Positions 1 to 4,964 are shown, counted from the stretch's first letter. The stretch: DNA of 5,516 bases from an uncultured Ellagibacter sp. (GCA_934613165.1 CAKTSW010000115.1:1-5516), one strand, 5' to 3'. Made by a program: numbers and translations. Notes: generated by a model not told the origin, from the letters alone.

Positions 1-13
1 TTCTTAAAGTGGC

Positions 14-48
14 GTTACACCCCATTTCATTATGTCATGGGGTGTAAC
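14..48. promoter_or_regulatory. 12-bp perfect inverted repeat, operator-like
   Basis: GTTACACCCCAT (14-25) and ATGGGGTGTAAC (37-48) are perfect reverse complements separated by 11 bases. A third partial copy, GGGGTGT, follows at 60-66, 21 bases (about two helical turns) after the GGGGTGT at 39-45. Repeated half-sites on one helix face suggest a dimeric regulator binding site. It could also be a terminator stem for an unseen upstream gene, but the following bases (TATCTTTACT) make a poor U-tract. No regulator is identified. Confidence 0.4.
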
Positions 49-108
49 TATCTTTACTCGGGGTGTTTCACGTTCATTCCAGGCTGTCAATCTGCGCAAA
101 CCCGTCAC

Positions 109-134
109 AAGCCGCCACGGAAGGCGGCTTTTTT
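109..134 (+). terminator. Rho-independent terminator, repeat unit 1
   Basis: AAGCCGCC (109-116) pairs perfectly with GGCGGCTT (123-130) across a six-base loop, and a T run (129-134) follows directly. This is a canonical intrinsic terminator for transcripts entering from the left. Confidence 0.7.
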
Positions 135-159
135 GCGGCGCCTTTTGCAAACTTGTCAC

Positions 160-184
160 AAGCTGCCATAAAGGGCGGCTTTTT
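160..184 (+). terminator. Rho-independent terminator, repeat unit 2
   Basis: AAGCTGCC (160-167) pairs with GGCGGCTT (174-181) with one T-G wobble and a six-base loop, and the T run continues to 184. It is the tandem copy of the terminator at 109-134. Confidence 0.65.
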
Positions 185-214
185 CGCGATGCCTCTTGCA
201 AATCCGTCACAGCC

Positions 215-236
215 TGCCGTCAATCACCGGCATTAT
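215..236 (+). terminator. Possible third, weaker terminator hairpin
   Basis: TGCCG (215-219) pairs with CGGCA (228-232) across an eight-base loop, followed by TTATT. It sits at the equivalent place in the third, partial repeat unit, but uses different right-arm sequence. The stem is short, so activity is doubtful. Confidence 0.3.
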
Positions 237-301
237 TCCATTCGTTGGATTGGTCTGGTTTAGAGGCAAGCTCCAGTTCCGATTCTGGCTTGGACATCAG
301 C

Positions 302-337
302 CCCGATACCGCCCCCGATTCCGCTCCCGACTCCGAT
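302..337. repeat. 12-bp degenerate tandem repeat, three copies
   Basis: CCCGATACCGCC (302-313), CCCGATTCCGCT (314-325) and CCCGACTCCGAT (326-337) share a 12-base period. It may be slippage-derived low complexity. A reading frame across it would give Pro-Asp-Ser/Thr-Ala repeats, but I see no supported gene. Confidence 0.6.
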
Positions 338-369
338 AGGGGGGCGCTTCTTGTCCCGTGCTTTACGCA

Positions 370-397
370 TTGAGGCTCGCGCCCGGTTCCGTACTCT
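370..397 (+). promoter_or_regulatory. Weak candidate promoter for the recombinase
   Basis: TTGAGG (370-375) and TACTCT (392-397) are spaced by 16 bases and lie 39 bases upstream of the ATG at 437. Both boxes are partial matches to the sigma-70 consensus, so this is only a candidate. Confidence 0.25.
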
Positions 398-436
398 TTT
401 TCGCGCAGTTGCAATGCGAGAGAAAGTGGGTCGAAT

Positions 437-1048
437 ATGGCGACGAAAGAAGTCTATGGATATGCACGCGTGAGCACTCGCGATCAGAATCTGGCGAGAC
501 AACTCGATGCGTTCGCGGCGTTCGGTGTGCCATGCGGCAACGTTTTCGCGGACAAGGCGAGCGGGAAGAATTTCGAGCGCCCAGCCTGGCTGCGTCTAGT
601 GTCCACTTTGGAAAAGGACGACGTCGTCGTGGTGAAAAGCATCGACCGGTTGGGGCGCAACTACGAGGAAATTCTCGAGGAATGGCGACTGGTCACGAAA
701 GAGTGCGGCGCGGCGATCGTCGTTCTCGACATGCCGCTTCTCGATACGCGCGAAAGAAGCGGCAGCGTGACGAATGCGCTCATCTCCGACATAGTGTTGC
801 AGCTGTTGTCTTATGTTGCTCAGGTCGAGCGCGACAACATACGGCAGCGACAGGCGGAGGGAATCGCGTCGGCGAAGGCGAGGGGCGTGCGCTTCGGGCG
901 CCCGAGAAAGGCCAAACCGAAGGCGTTTCCTGCAGTAAGTAAGGCGTATCAAGAAGGCCTTGTGACGCGCGGTCAGGCCGCGAAAAAACTTGGGGTATGC
1001 GCATCGACTTTCGATAAATGGATGCGGGAATCTATCGGCGACGATTGA
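437..1048 (+). CDS. Small serine recombinase (resolvase/invertase family)
   Basis: This 203-residue protein has the layout and length of the Tn3 resolvase / DNA invertase group, which cut at paired sites and rejoin DNA through a covalent serine link. The N-terminal catalytic domain (about 5-140) begins YGYARVST, placing the nucleophile at Ser13 with Arg11 beside it. ADKASGKNFERP (38-49) and KSIDRLGR (67-74, active-site Arg71 and Arg74) match gamma-delta resolvase blocks, and AQVERDNIRQRQAEG (128-142) is the E-helix region. GVRFGRP (150-156) leads into a C-terminal helix-turn-helix (about 172-198) that binds the site. All expected catalytic residues I can check are present, so it should be active. 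The ATG at 437 precedes the YGYARVST block by six codons; the ribosome site is weak (GAGAGAAAG, 418-426). It is followed by repeats that may be its sites, then by a DNA-binding protein and a surface-protein gene, suggesting DNA rearrangement at this locus rather than a full transposon, since no transposase is present. Whether it resolves or inverts cannot be told. Confidence 0.93.
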   Translation: MATKEVYGYARVSTRDQNLARQLDAFAAFGVPCGNVFADKASGKNFERPAWLRLVSTLEKDDVVVVKSIDRLGRNYEEILEEWRLVTKECGAAIVVLDMPLLDTRERSGSVTNALISDIVLQLLSYVAQVERDNIRQRQAEGIASAKARGVRFGRPRKAKPKAFPAVSKAYQEGLVTRGQAAKKLGVCASTFDKWMRESIGDD

Positions 1049-1054
1049 CGAAAC

Positions 1055-1065
1055 TGCGTCTAACC
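1055..1065 (+). repeat. 11-bp repeat, left copy of an inverted pair
   Basis: TGCGTCTAACC begins seven bases after the recombinase stop. Its exact reverse complement lies at 4455-4465, just after the surface-protein stop. Flanks do not match beyond 11 bases. Several matches of this length are expected by chance in a window this size, so only the placement makes it notable. Confidence 0.4.
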
Positions 1066-1083
1066 AGGTGTTTTGCTTCCTTC

Positions 1084-1115
1084 CGCGTCTTTGAAAAGGT
1101 ACACCTTTCTACAGC
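1084..1115 (+). repeat. 32-bp direct repeat, copy 1
   Basis: It shares CGCGTCTTTGAAAAGGT (17 bases exact), then CTTT and TACAGC, with the copy at 1210-1241; 27 of 32 positions agree. The differences are ACAC versus GTGT in the centre and one C/T. AAAGGT (1095-1100) and ACCTTT (1103-1108) form an inverted repeat around the two bases AC, the geometry of a serine recombinase crossover site (two arms, 2-bp centre). It could instead be a regulator operator. Confidence 0.7.
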
Positions 1116-1186
1116 CAACTAACTTAATGATTGTAGCACCGATTTCGCTACGAAAATCCAGAAATAGACATCAAGCTATCTGCGCG

Positions 1187-1216
1187 AGACGCGTTTCCCC
1201 CATTCATAACGCGTCT
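1187..1216. repeat. 9-bp perfect inverted repeat, 12-bp spacer
   Basis: AGACGCGTT (1187-1195) and AACGCGTCT (1208-1216) are exact reverse complements. The right arm overlaps the start of the second 32-bp repeat, so the GCGTCT half-site is present in both orientations here. It could be an operator for the downstream winged-helix protein or an accessory recombinase site. Confidence 0.55.
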
Positions 1217-1241
1217 TTGAAAAGGTGTGTCTTTTTACAGC
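1210..1241 (+). repeat. 32-bp direct repeat, copy 2
   Basis: This is the second copy of the 1084-1115 repeat, 126 bases away (about 12 helical turns) in the same orientation. Its central bases GTGT are the reverse complement of ACAC in copy 1. AAAAG (1220-1224) and CTTTT (1231-1235) form inverted arms. The intervening 94 bases are AT-richer than the neighbours and hold no gene. Confidence 0.7.
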
Positions 1242-1297
1242 TTTGGGATGCGGGGCGTTTCTGCTGTAAGGCGGTGAGTCTCCGCTGTTCGAGTACG

Positions 1298-1303
1298 AAG
1301 AGG
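1298..1303 (+). promoter_or_regulatory. Ribosome binding site supporting a GTG start
   Basis: AAGAGG ends seven bases before GTG at 1311. This is the reason for choosing the GTG as the start of the winged-helix gene. Confidence 0.5.
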
Positions 1304-1310
1304 CGATCGT

Positions 1311-1607
1311 GTGCGATCTGCGAAAAAGGGCGTTGAGGAAAGCCAAGGCGGCATAACGCGCCTGACTCCTTTGCAGTATCGAATTTTGGGCGTTATCGCG
1401 GCGGCGGGAAACGTGCCGGTGACGAAGCCGGCTATCGCTCACGAGGTCGGCTGCGCAGTGCGAACGGTCGATCGAGCGGTGAAGATCCTGCGTGAAAAAG
1501 GCCTTGTGGAACTCGCTTATAACTATAGCGAAACAGGAGGTCAGATAGGGAATACCTATCGAATCACAAGCTCGATCAGATCTTCGTGCTCGCCAGCCGG
1601 CGACTAA
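1311..1607 (+). CDS. Small winged-helix DNA-binding protein
   Basis: This is a 98-residue protein with a GTG start. Residues 19-33 (LTPLQYRILGVIAAA) resemble the first helix of a winged-helix domain. Residues 37-62 (VTKPAIAHEVGCAVRTVDRA and on) form a helix-turn-helix with the usual small residue and Gly47 at the turn. Residues 63-86 (KGLVE then GNTYRIT) look like the beta wing. This fold is shared by MarR-like regulators, HTH_36-type proteins and plasmid initiators, so the exact family is not determined. It has no sensor or dimer domain and no membrane segment, so it probably acts as a bare DNA binder in the cytoplasm. It lies between the repeats at 1084-1241 and the surface-protein gene, 72 bases upstream of the latter's likely start, and in the same direction. 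Control of the surface gene or of its own promoter is therefore plausible but unproven. I find no convincing promoter directly upstream. Confidence 0.75.
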   Translation: MRSAKKGVEESQGGITRLTPLQYRILGVIAAAGNVPVTKPAIAHEVGCAVRTVDRAVKILREKGLVELAYNYSETGGQIGNTYRITSSIRSSCSPAGD

Positions 1608-1664
1608 CCGACGTCCTCGATCGGTCACGGTGCCCCGATTCAAACGTACGAGAAACGCACCATG

Positions 1665-1671
1665 AAAGGAG
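1665..1671 (+). promoter_or_regulatory. Strong ribosome binding site fixing the surface-protein start
   Basis: AAAGGAG ends eight bases before the ATG at 1680. The in-frame ATG at 1662 has no comparable site upstream and would place this Shine-Dalgarno inside the gene, so 1680 is the likelier start. Confidence 0.75.
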
Positions 1672-1679
1672 CAAAGGGA

Positions 1680-4448
1680 ATGCTGAAGAAACTGTCCAGG
1701 TGCCTTTTGGCGCTCTGCCTGGCGGTCGGCCTTGCGCCGACGCTATCGTTCGCGGAGGAGGCGAATCCGACCACAGGCGGCAGCGGCCTTGCCGTGGAAG
1801 GAGAGGGCGCGCCTTCGAGTAGCGATGTATGGACGTTCGCAAGCGGCACATACACCATCTCGGGTACTGCAAAGGACGCCGAGCATGTCGCGGTGACGGG
1901 CGATGCGACGCTTACGCTTAGCGGCGCGACGATCGAACGTCCCACGTCGAAGACGGATTCCGATGCTCCGGCAATCGATATTCAAAGCGGCAACACGACG
2001 ATCGTTCTTGTTGGGCAGAACAGCGTTCGCGGTAGTCTGGGCTATGCCGGAATCCACGTGGCCGAAGGCGCAAGCCTGACGATTAAAGGCGAAGGCTCGC
2101 TGAACGCTCAAGGAGGTGACGCCTACTACGAATGGGGAGAACTCATGTTTGGTGGAGGCGCCGGCATTGGCGGCGACGGTGAGTGTTGGAGCAAATCTGG
2201 TGACGATGATGCGGGGGCGTCGTTCGGTTCTGTGCTAGTAAAGAGTGGAACCGTCAATGCAAAGGGTGGAGCTTACGACGATATCGACACCTACAATACG
2301 GGTGCTGGCGCTGGTATCGGCACTGGAGGAATAAGCGGTGACGATATCGCGATGCGTGGTTCCGTCACCATCGAGGGCGGCGAAGTTGTTGCGAACGGTG
2401 GCGAAATTCCTATCGGCGTAAACAATACCGGAGGTGCCGGCATCGGCACTGGTGGTATGGGCGGAAGCTTTAGCACGCAAAGTAGTCGTCTGGAGATTAC
2501 GATTTCCGGTGGCAAAGTTATAGCTACCGGAGGAGTTGGCGGTACCGGTGCCGGTATTGGTGGTGGCGAGAATGTTGATGGCGGTATTTATATCTCGATA
2601 TCAGGCGGTGAAGTGAATGCGGCTGGCGGATTCAAGCGAGACAATCAAGGTAATCAGCTGAATACATCTTTCGGTGGAGCTGGTATCGGTGGCGGTGACA
2701 ACGGGTGCGCGGAGTCTATCCAAATCACTGGTGGAAAGGTGTTTGCCGAGGGTAAAAATACAGCGGCGGGTATTGGCGGCGGTTCTTCGGGGGCGGGTGG
2801 AATAATCCGCATTTCGAATCAGGCCGACGTAACTGCTTTTGGGGGATCTAGAACCAACAACGCCCAAGGCGGAGCGGCCATAGGTGGTGGGAGATACACG
2901 TGCGACAGCTCTATTGCTATTGAGGGAGAGGCGAAAGTTAGAGCGTATGCTGGCATAAACGCGCAGGCTTTAGGGTCCGGATCTGATCCTAGCGGTAAAA
3001 CCACAGGAGATGTATCCGTCTCTCCAACTGCTACAGTCTGGGCCTTCAATCAAGACACAACGCAGGGTGCTTTCTGGGGGCAAAACGCCGACGGTACGCT
3101 GGCTGATGATGCAACCGGCGACAACCTCGTTTGGTACACGAGCACCTCCGGTGCCGACTTCCCGACGACCGGTACTCCGACAGCTGTTTCGTCCAGTAAT
3201 TCGACCCTTAAATGGCAATACACGGCAGATGATCCTGCCAAGTTGCAAATTCTCGACGGCGATACTGTGAAGGTGGAGGAGACGCTCCCCGAAGGTTTCA
3301 CCCTCGGTAACTGGGCTGCGAATATCGCGAGCACTCCGCAAGTCGCGTCTGTTTCCTACGACCTGAACGGCGGCACGGGTGCCGAAGGCGTGGACTACGG
3401 CACGCCCGATGCGGTGAATTCCGACGGTAAAGTCACTCTCAAAGCTGCGCCAACCAAGGCGGGCTTCGAATTTCTTGGGTGGAGCGACGGCCAGAACACC
3501 TACCCCGCGGGTGCCGAGTATGCTCCGACTGAAAGCGTGACCCTCGTGGCGCAATGGCGCGAGGTCCCTTCGCCGACTTACTATCCGGTGACTATTGCGG
3601 ACAAGAACCCTCAAGGTGGCAGCGTGGATGCTAACCGTTCTTCCGCTCCCGCGGGAGCGATCGTCACGATTTCGGTGACCCCCGATGAGGGCTTCGAACT
3701 CGGTTCGCTCACCGTGGTCGACAAGGACGGCAACTCGATTCCCGTTACGTCGAAGGGCGACGGTAAGTACTCGTTCGCTATGCCGGCGGGCAAGGTGACC
3801 GTCTCTGCGTCGTTCCAGTCGGCTCGTTGGGATCGCGGATACCTGTCCTGCGCGAAAGACGCTACCTGCCCGATTTGGTCCTACGGCGACGCGACTCCGA
3901 CTGGTTGGTATCACGACGGTGTGCACTTCTGCATCGCAAACGGGCTCATGACCGGCTACAACGAGACGACATGGGCACCTTCCGACGAAACCTCGCGCGG
4001 CATGGTGGCGACTATCCTTTGGCGTCTCGAGGGGAGCCCTGAAGTCGACTACGATATGACGTTCGGCGACGTTGAGTCTGGCGTCTGGTACACGGAGGCT
4101 ATCCGTTGGGCTGAGTCTGCGGGCGTCGTTACCGGCTACGGCGACGGCAGCACGTACGGCCCGAACGACCCGGTCACGCGCGAGCAGATGGCCACGATCC
4201 TTTGGCGCTACGCGAAGTACAAGGGCAGCGACGTTTCTGCTGGCGCAGCTGCCGACTTCTCCGCCTATCCCGACGCCGCGGACGTTTCCGACTGGGCTGT
4301 CGAAGGCGTGAAGTGGGGCGTCGGCTCCGGCATGGTTGCGGGCGAGGACCAGCCTGATGGCTCGAAGCTGCTCGACCCTCAGGGTGATACCGACCGTGCT
4401 CAGATGGCTACGCTCATGATGCGCTACTGCGCCGAGATCGTGAAGTAA
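1680..4448 (+). CDS. Secreted SLH-anchored surface protein with AGIGGG beta-helix and InlB-type repeats
   Basis: The product is 922 residues from the ATG at 1680 (928 from the in-frame ATG at 1662). A type I signal peptide (LKK, a hydrophobic core at 8-22, likely cut after SFA at 25) directs export. About 40-430 is a Gly-rich repeat region with AGIG or AAIG motifs at about 161, 211, 253, 291, 334, 363 and 400, each near a strand pattern like 'sItIsGGkVnAtGG'; this suggests a parallel beta-helix like those in carbohydrate-binding surface proteins (Cthe_2159 type). A linker module (about 435-555) follows. Residues 557-626 (SYDLNGGTGAEG to LVAQW) are a Listeria-Bacteroides (Flg_new) repeat, and 634-712 (YYPVTI to SASF) a divergent InlB B-repeat. 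Three SLH domains (about 735-790, 795-848, 859-922) should hold it on a cell-wall polymer. The TRAE-type motifs are SRGM, TREQ and DRAQ. The ligand is unknown; an adhesin or glycan binder is inferred. The repeat region is lower in GC than the SLH end. A terminator at 4479 follows. Confidence 0.9.
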   Translation: MLKKLSRCLLALCLAVGLAPTLSFAEEANPTTGGSGLAVEGEGAPSSSDVWTFASGTYTISGTAKDAEHVAVTGDATLTLSGATIERPTSKTDSDAPAIDIQSGNTTIVLVGQNSVRGSLGYAGIHVAEGASLTIKGEGSLNAQGGDAYYEWGELMFGGGAGIGGDGECWSKSGDDDAGASFGSVLVKSGTVNAKGGAYDDIDTYNTGAGAGIGTGGISGDDIAMRGSVTIEGGEVVANGGEIPIGVNNTGGAGIGTGGMGGSFSTQSSRLEITISGGKVIATGGVGGTGAGIGGGENVDGGIYISISGGEVNAAGGFKRDNQGNQLNTSFGGAGIGGGDNGCAESIQITGGKVFAEGKNTAAGIGGGSSGAGGIIRISNQADVTAFGGSRTNNAQGGAAIGGGRYTCDSSIAIEGEAKVRAYAGINAQALGSGSDPSGKTTGDVSVSPTATVWAFNQDTTQGAFWGQNADGTLADDATGDNLVWYTSTSGADFPTTGTPTAVSSSNSTLKWQYTADDPAKLQILDGDTVKVEETLPEGFTLGNWAANIASTPQVASVSYDLNGGTGAEGVDYGTPDAVNSDGKVTLKAAPTKAGFEFLGWSDGQNTYPAGAEYAPTESVTLVAQWREVPSPTYYPVTIADKNPQGGSVDANRSSAPAGAIVTISVTPDEGFELGSLTVVDKDGNSIPVTSKGDGKYSFAMPAGKVTVSASFQSARWDRGYLSCAKDATCPIWSYGDATPTGWYHDGVHFCIANGLMTGYNETTWAPSDETSRGMVATILWRLEGSPEVDYDMTFGDVESGVWYTEAIRWAESAGVVTGYGDGSTYGPNDPVTREQMATILWRYAKYKGSDVSAGAAADFSAYPDAADVSDWAVEGVKWGVGSGMVAGEDQPDGSKLLDPQGDTDRAQMATLMMRYCAEIVK
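2046..2981 (+). repeat. Coding repeat region (AGIGGG units) of the surface protein
   Basis: Units start where the AGI/AGIG/AAIG codons lie: about 2046 (variant AGIH), 2160, 2310, 2436, 2550, 2679, 2766, 2877 and a degenerate ALGSG at 2967. Spacing runs from 29 to 50 codons, so the units are a diverged protein repeat and not recent tandem DNA copies. Codon use drifts between copies (GCC GGC ATT, GCT GGT ATC, GCC GGT ATT). Confidence 0.75.
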
Positions 4449-4454
4449 GCTGTC

Positions 4455-4465
4455 GGTTAGACGCA
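4455..4465 (-). repeat. 11-bp repeat, right copy of an inverted pair
   Basis: GGTTAGACGCA starts six bases after the surface-protein stop and is the exact reverse complement of 1055-1065. GCTGT at 4449-4453 directly precedes it; GCTGT and AGACGC are also the two ends of the reverse-complemented 32-bp repeat, but with about 15 central bases missing here. This may be chance. Confidence 0.4.
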
Positions 4466-4478
4466 ATACGCAGTAGAG

Positions 4479-4509
4479 GAGGGCGAGGCGCATCGTGCGT
4501 CTCGCCCTC
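4479..4509 (+). terminator. Terminator of the surface-protein gene
   Basis: A 14-bp stem pairs 4479-4492 (GAGGGCGAGGCGCA) with 4496-4509, with one G-T wobble and a three-base TCG loop, 30 bases after the stop codon. The T-tract is weak (GTTCTGTTTG), but the stem is very strong. Confidence 0.75.
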
Positions 4510-4542
4510 GTTCTGTTTGCAGTCCTAACGTTTCCCGACAAT

Positions 4543-4572
4543 AAGAAAGCCCGCGAAAATGCGGGCTTTCTT
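4543..4572 (-). terminator. Terminator of rpmB, probably bidirectional
   Basis: AAGAAAGCCCGC (4543-4554) pairs perfectly with GCGGGCTTTCTT (4561-4572) over a six-base loop. A-rich left and T-rich right flanks give a U-tract in both directions. It lies 40 bases downstream of the rpmB stop on the minus strand and also backs up the surface-gene terminator. Confidence 0.8.
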
Positions 4573-4612
4573 GCTTCTGCCGTTAGGCAGGGAAGTTTTC
4601 AGGCGATGCGGC

Positions 4613-4804
4613 TTATGCGCGTTCGACCTTGCCAGCCTTCATGCAGGCGGTGCAGACGTTGGCCTTGCGGACGCGGCCCTTCTCGTCGCGGATGGTGATC
4701 TTCTGGATGTTCGGGCGGAACATGCGGTTGGTCACTCGATGAGAGTGACTGACGCTACGACCGAAAGACGGGGCCTTGCCGCAAACTTCGCAAATCTTCG
4801 ACAT
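4613..4804 (-). CDS. rpmB: 50S ribosomal protein L28
   Basis: This 63-residue protein is full-length for bacterial L28, a small basic protein of the large ribosomal subunit. It starts [20 protein letters not shown], followed by [14 protein letters not shown], the conserved L28 core. Cys5/Cys8 and Cys51/Cys54 form two CxxC pairs, so it is the zinc-binding (C+) form. The ATG at 4804 is chosen because it starts the conserved MSKICEVCG block and has GGAG nine bases upstream (4814-4817). An upstream in-frame ATG at 4837 would add 11 residues foreign to the family. It has its own promoter and terminator, and lies divergently from the Asp23-like gene, an order conserved in many Gram-positive bacteria. 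Confidence 0.97.
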   Translation of the reverse strand: MSKICEVCGKAPSFGRSVSHSHRVTNRMFRPNIQKITIRDEKGRVRKANVCTACMKAGKVERA

Positions 4805-4813
4805 AATTATCAA

Positions 4814-4817
4814 CTCC
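4814..4817 (-). promoter_or_regulatory. rpmB ribosome binding site
   Basis: Read on the minus strand this is GGAG, nine bases before the ATG at 4804. It decides between the ATGs at 4804 and 4837. Confidence 0.7.
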
Positions 4818-4827
4818 ATGTACGTGC

Positions 4828-4841
4828 CGGTTTTCAAACCG
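4828..4841 (-). other. Small inverted repeat in the rpmB leader
   Basis: CGGTTT (4828-4833) and AAACCG (4836-4841) are perfect inverted arms with a 2-bp centre, inside the predicted rpmB 5' leader. As RNA the loop would open to four bases, leaving a short stem. It could be a minor leader structure or an operator. Confidence 0.3.
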
Positions 4842-4863
4842 CTGATGACAAAAAAGCCTAACT

Positions 4864-4893
4864 ATTGTATCACAAACAAGCGATATACTTCAA
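4864..4893 (-). promoter_or_regulatory. rpmB promoter
   Basis: On the minus strand TTGAAG (4893-4888) and TACAAT (4869-4864) are spaced by 18 bases, close to the sigma-70 consensus. Transcription should start near 4857, giving a leader of roughly 50 bases. Confidence 0.65.
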
Positions 4894-4958
4894 GGACTTT
4901 TCGTGTGCAAACTCGCTCTTCCTTATGCGGCTCGCTTTTTGCGCCCGTGCCCTTGCGT

Positions 4959-4964
4959 TATACT
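4959..4964 (+). promoter_or_regulatory. -10 element for the Asp23-family gene
   Basis: TATACT is a good -10 box, 60 bases before the ATG at 5025. The -35 is poor: only T-rich sequence (CTTTTTG, 4935-4941) lies at the right distance. Confidence 0.5.

Larger units (their letters stand above)
96..220. repeat. 51-bp tandem repeat, about 2.4 copies
   Basis: GCAAA starts recur at 96, 147 and 198, an exact period of 51. GTCACAAGC recurs at 104-112 and 155-163, and GTCACAGCC at 206-214. The first two units also share a GC-rich stem followed by GGCGGCTTTTT. Copies differ by point changes that mostly keep the stem, for example C-G replaced by a T-G wobble in unit 2. Confidence 0.85.
1..436. other. Gene-free stretch upstream of the recombinase
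   Basis: I see no convincing gene here. It holds an operator-like inverted repeat (14-48), a 51-bp tandem repeat with hairpins (96-about 220), a short 12-bp repeat (302-337) and a weak promoter candidate (370-397). Several frames stay open through it, but the tandem unit is 51 bases, a multiple of three, so any frame without a stop in one unit remains open through the others. The predicted peptides are Ser/Arg-rich, have no good ribosome binding site and resemble no family I know. The upstream gene, if any, lies outside the window. Confidence 0.6.

Noticed and set aside
96..220. CRISPR-like array
   Set aside because: The 51-bp units are contiguous, without distinct spacers, and have terminator structure; there are no cas genes.
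4..373. Three small open frames on both strands across the 51-bp repeat
   Set aside because: The repeat length is a multiple of three, so stop-free frames persist through it. The peptides have no family resemblance, and the DNA is better explained as terminators.
358..942. 194-codon plus-strand frame overlapping the recombinase
   Set aside because: It is Arg/Gly-rich and without motifs, while the overlapping frame encodes a complete serine recombinase with catalytic residues.
1217..1245. TTGAAA in the 32-bp repeats as a promoter -35 box
   Set aside because: No acceptable -10 box lies 16-18 bases downstream of either copy.
1073..1336. 87-codon plus-strand frame in which the 32-bp repeats encode ASLKRYTFLQ and ASLKRCVFLQ
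   Set aside because: The differences between the copies change amino acids rather than preserving them, there is no ribosome site, and the frame runs into the winged-helix gene. The repeat is more likely conserved as DNA.
1504..1529. TATAAC/TATAGC inside the winged-helix gene as a promoter for the surface protein
   Set aside because: The only -35-like sequence (TTGTGG) is 8 or 14 bases away, too close for a functional promoter.
1662..1679. Upstream ATG as the surface-protein start
   Set aside because: It has no Shine-Dalgarno, whereas AAAGGAG lies eight bases before the ATG at 1680, and the signal peptide begins naturally there.
2970..4541. 523-codon open frame on the minus strand, opposite the surface-protein gene
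   Set aside because: It is Arg/Val/His-rich with no recognisable domain and no clear ribosome site. It is explained by the strong third-position G/C bias of the sense gene, whose signal peptide, InlB and SLH domains are unmistakable.
4805..4837. N-terminal extension of rpmB from an upstream ATG
   Set aside because: The extra 11 residues are not L28-like, and GGAG (4814-4817) positions the start at 4804.
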